NCBI GenBank assembly: GCA_013151585.1
Contig: JAADHY010000332.1
Span: forward strand, 1-7,026
DNA: 7,026 nt
Direction of reading: 5' to 3'
Origin: Planctomycetota bacterium
GTDB lineage: Bacteria > Planctomycetota > Planctomycetia > Planctomycetales > Planctomycetaceae
Part shown: positions 5,921 through 7,026 of the stretch, in pieces
Position numbering within the stretch: position 1 is the first letter of the stretch
Layout of the letters: each line of letters begins with the position of its first letter
Program-made: the position numbers and the translations under genes
The notes under the pieces: generated by a model
Databases searched by the model: none
What the model saw: the letters and a program-made list of their open reading frames with translations, nothing else
Told to the model about the DNA's origin: nothing

Positions 5921-7026
5921 ATGCCTCAGCACGATATCGGACTAATCGGACTGGCCGTGATGGGTCAAAACCTGGTTCTCAACATGGCGAACCATGGGTT
6001 TTCGGTGGGCGTGTTCAACCGCACGACAAGCAAGACGGACGACTTTATCGCCAGCCTGAACGACAAGCCGGCGGACGTCGTGGCGGAAGGGACCCCGGAG
6101 CGGATTGCCGGCTATCACACGCTTGAAGAGCTGGTGCAAAACTTGAAGCCGCCGCGCAAAGTGATGCTGATGGTGAAAGCCGGACCGGCGGTGGATGATT
6201 TCATACAGAAGTTGATTCCGCTTTTGAGTCCCGGAGACATCATCATCGACGGCGGGAACACGCACTTCCCGGATACGAATCGCCGGACGAAAGAGGTGGA
6301 AGAGGCCGGACTGCTCTTCATCGGGACCGGTGTTTCGGGAGGCGAAGAAGGGGCGTTGCGTGGACCGAGCATCATGCCGGGCGGGTCACCGGATGCATGG
6401 CCGCACGTCAAGCCCATCTTCCAGGCGATCGCTGCCAAAGTCGGACCGAACAAGGATATCCCGTGCTGCGAATGGGTCGGACCGGCCGGCGCGGGACATT
6501 ACGTCAAGATGGTCCACAACGGAATCGAATACGGCGATATGCAGCTCATCTGCGAATCGTATTTCCTGATGAAGAACGCTTTGGGGCTATCGAACGATGA
6601 GTTGCATCAGGTCTTTGCGGAATGGAACCAAGGCGAGCTGGAAAGTTATTTGATCGAGATCACGCGGGACATCTTCACGGTCAAAGACCCCGAGACGGGT
6701 CAGTATCTGGTCGACCTGATCCTCGATACGGCCGGTCAGAAAGGCACCGGGAAATGGGCCAGCCAGCATGCGTTGGATTTGGGCGTTCCGACCACGCTGA
6801 TCACCGAGGCGGTTTACGCACGCTGTCTGTCGGCTCAGAAGGAAGCTCGGGCGCGAGCGGCCAAAGTCCTGAGTGGCCCGGACGGGAAGTACGAAGGCGA
6901 CCGCCAATCGTTTGTCGAAGACATTCGCCAAGCCTTGTATGCGTCGAAAATCTGCAGTTACGCTCAAGGCTTCGTGCAGATGGCCGCCGCAGCCGAAGAG
7001 TTTGGTTGGGACCTGCATTACGGCAA
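5921..7026 (+). CDS. gnd: 6-phosphogluconate dehydrogenase, decarboxylating (3' end beyond window)
   Basis: ATG 5921 is preceded by AAAGGA (5907-5912) at an eight-base spacing. The frame stays open to the window end: 368 codons of a protein usually about 470-490 long, so the C-terminal part of the helical domain and the tail are outside. The enzyme oxidises and decarboxylates 6-phosphogluconate to ribulose 5-phosphate in the pentose phosphate pathway. Motifs: dinucleotide-binding GLAVMG (10-15), NRT (33-35), which in known enzymes contacts the NADP 2'-phosphate, MVKAG (84-88), IIIDGGNTH (107-115), the substrate-binding signature GVSGGEEGALRGPSIMPGG (137-155), and the catalytic segment GHYVKMVHNGIEYGDMQ with K196, N200 and E203. 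GQKGTGKW (272-279) opens the conserved helical domain. These residues predict an active, NADP-preferring, long-form enzyme. The Arg and His contributed by the C-terminal tail of the partner subunit cannot be checked. It is third in the pfp-HAD-gnd series. Confidence 0.96.
   Translation, partial: MPQHDIGLIGLAVMGQNLVLNMANHGFSVGVFNRTTSKTDDFIASLNDKPADVVAEGTPERIAGYHTLEELVQNLKPPRKVMLMVKAGPAVDDFIQKLIPLLSPGDIIIDGGNTHFPDTNRRTKEVEEAGLLFIGTGVSGGEEGALRGPSIMPGGSPDAWPHVKPIFQAIAAKVGPNKDIPCCEWVGPAGAGHYVKMVHNGIEYGDMQLICESYFLMKNALGLSNDELHQVFAEWNQGELESYLIEITRDIFTVKDPETGQYLVDLILDTAGQKGTGKWASQHALDLGVPTTLITEAVYARCLSAQKEARARAAKVLSGPDGKYEGDRQSFVEDIRQALYASKICSYAQGFVQMAAAAEEFGWDLHYG

Overview
The window is about 7 kb of fairly GC-rich bacterial chromosome with five protein genes. 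No RNA gene, insertion sequence, CRISPR array or phage gene is visible. The gene content and protein style point to a planctomycete, probably of the Pirellula/Thermogutta type. The pointers are an Hsp70-like protein with a short 'SLG' beta module and no DnaK lid, a diphosphate-dependent phosphofructokinase with a GGNDS motif, a large-cap HAD protein, and an exported protein built from secretin-type STN-like modules. The lineage is inferred from recalled family resemblance, not from a search.

Layout. On the minus strand, 1737 down to 1 encodes an Hsp70-like ATPase whose C-terminus runs off the window. A 338-base divergent gap (1738-2075) separates it from a plus-strand gene at 2076-3308, an exported protein with repeated STN-like/secretin-N-like modules. 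A hairpin plus T-run overlaps that gene's stop codon and looks like an intrinsic terminator. About 20 bases later there is a sigma70-like promoter, followed by pfp (3473-4765), a HAD-superfamily hydrolase (4880-5791, GTG start) and gnd (5921 to the window end, incomplete). These last three lie on the same strand with gaps of 114 and 129 bases and no convincing terminator between them. They may form one transcription unit of central sugar-phosphate metabolism.

How they work together. PFP interconverts fructose 6-phosphate and fructose 1,6-bisphosphate using pyrophosphate. Gnd carries out the oxidative decarboxylation of 6-phosphogluconate in the pentose phosphate pathway. The HAD protein between them has all four catalytic motifs of a phosphohydrolase, and its position suggests, without proving, a sugar-phosphate or related substrate. 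The Hsp70-like gene and the STN-like gene are divergent and seem functionally separate from the sugar block.

Points of interest: a perfect 10-bp inverted repeat and a second small hairpin covering the ribosome-binding site in the leader of the Hsp70-like gene; the barrel-less secretin-module protein; and the HAD phosphatase of unknown substrate between pfp and gnd. I did not find a clear new multi-gene system.
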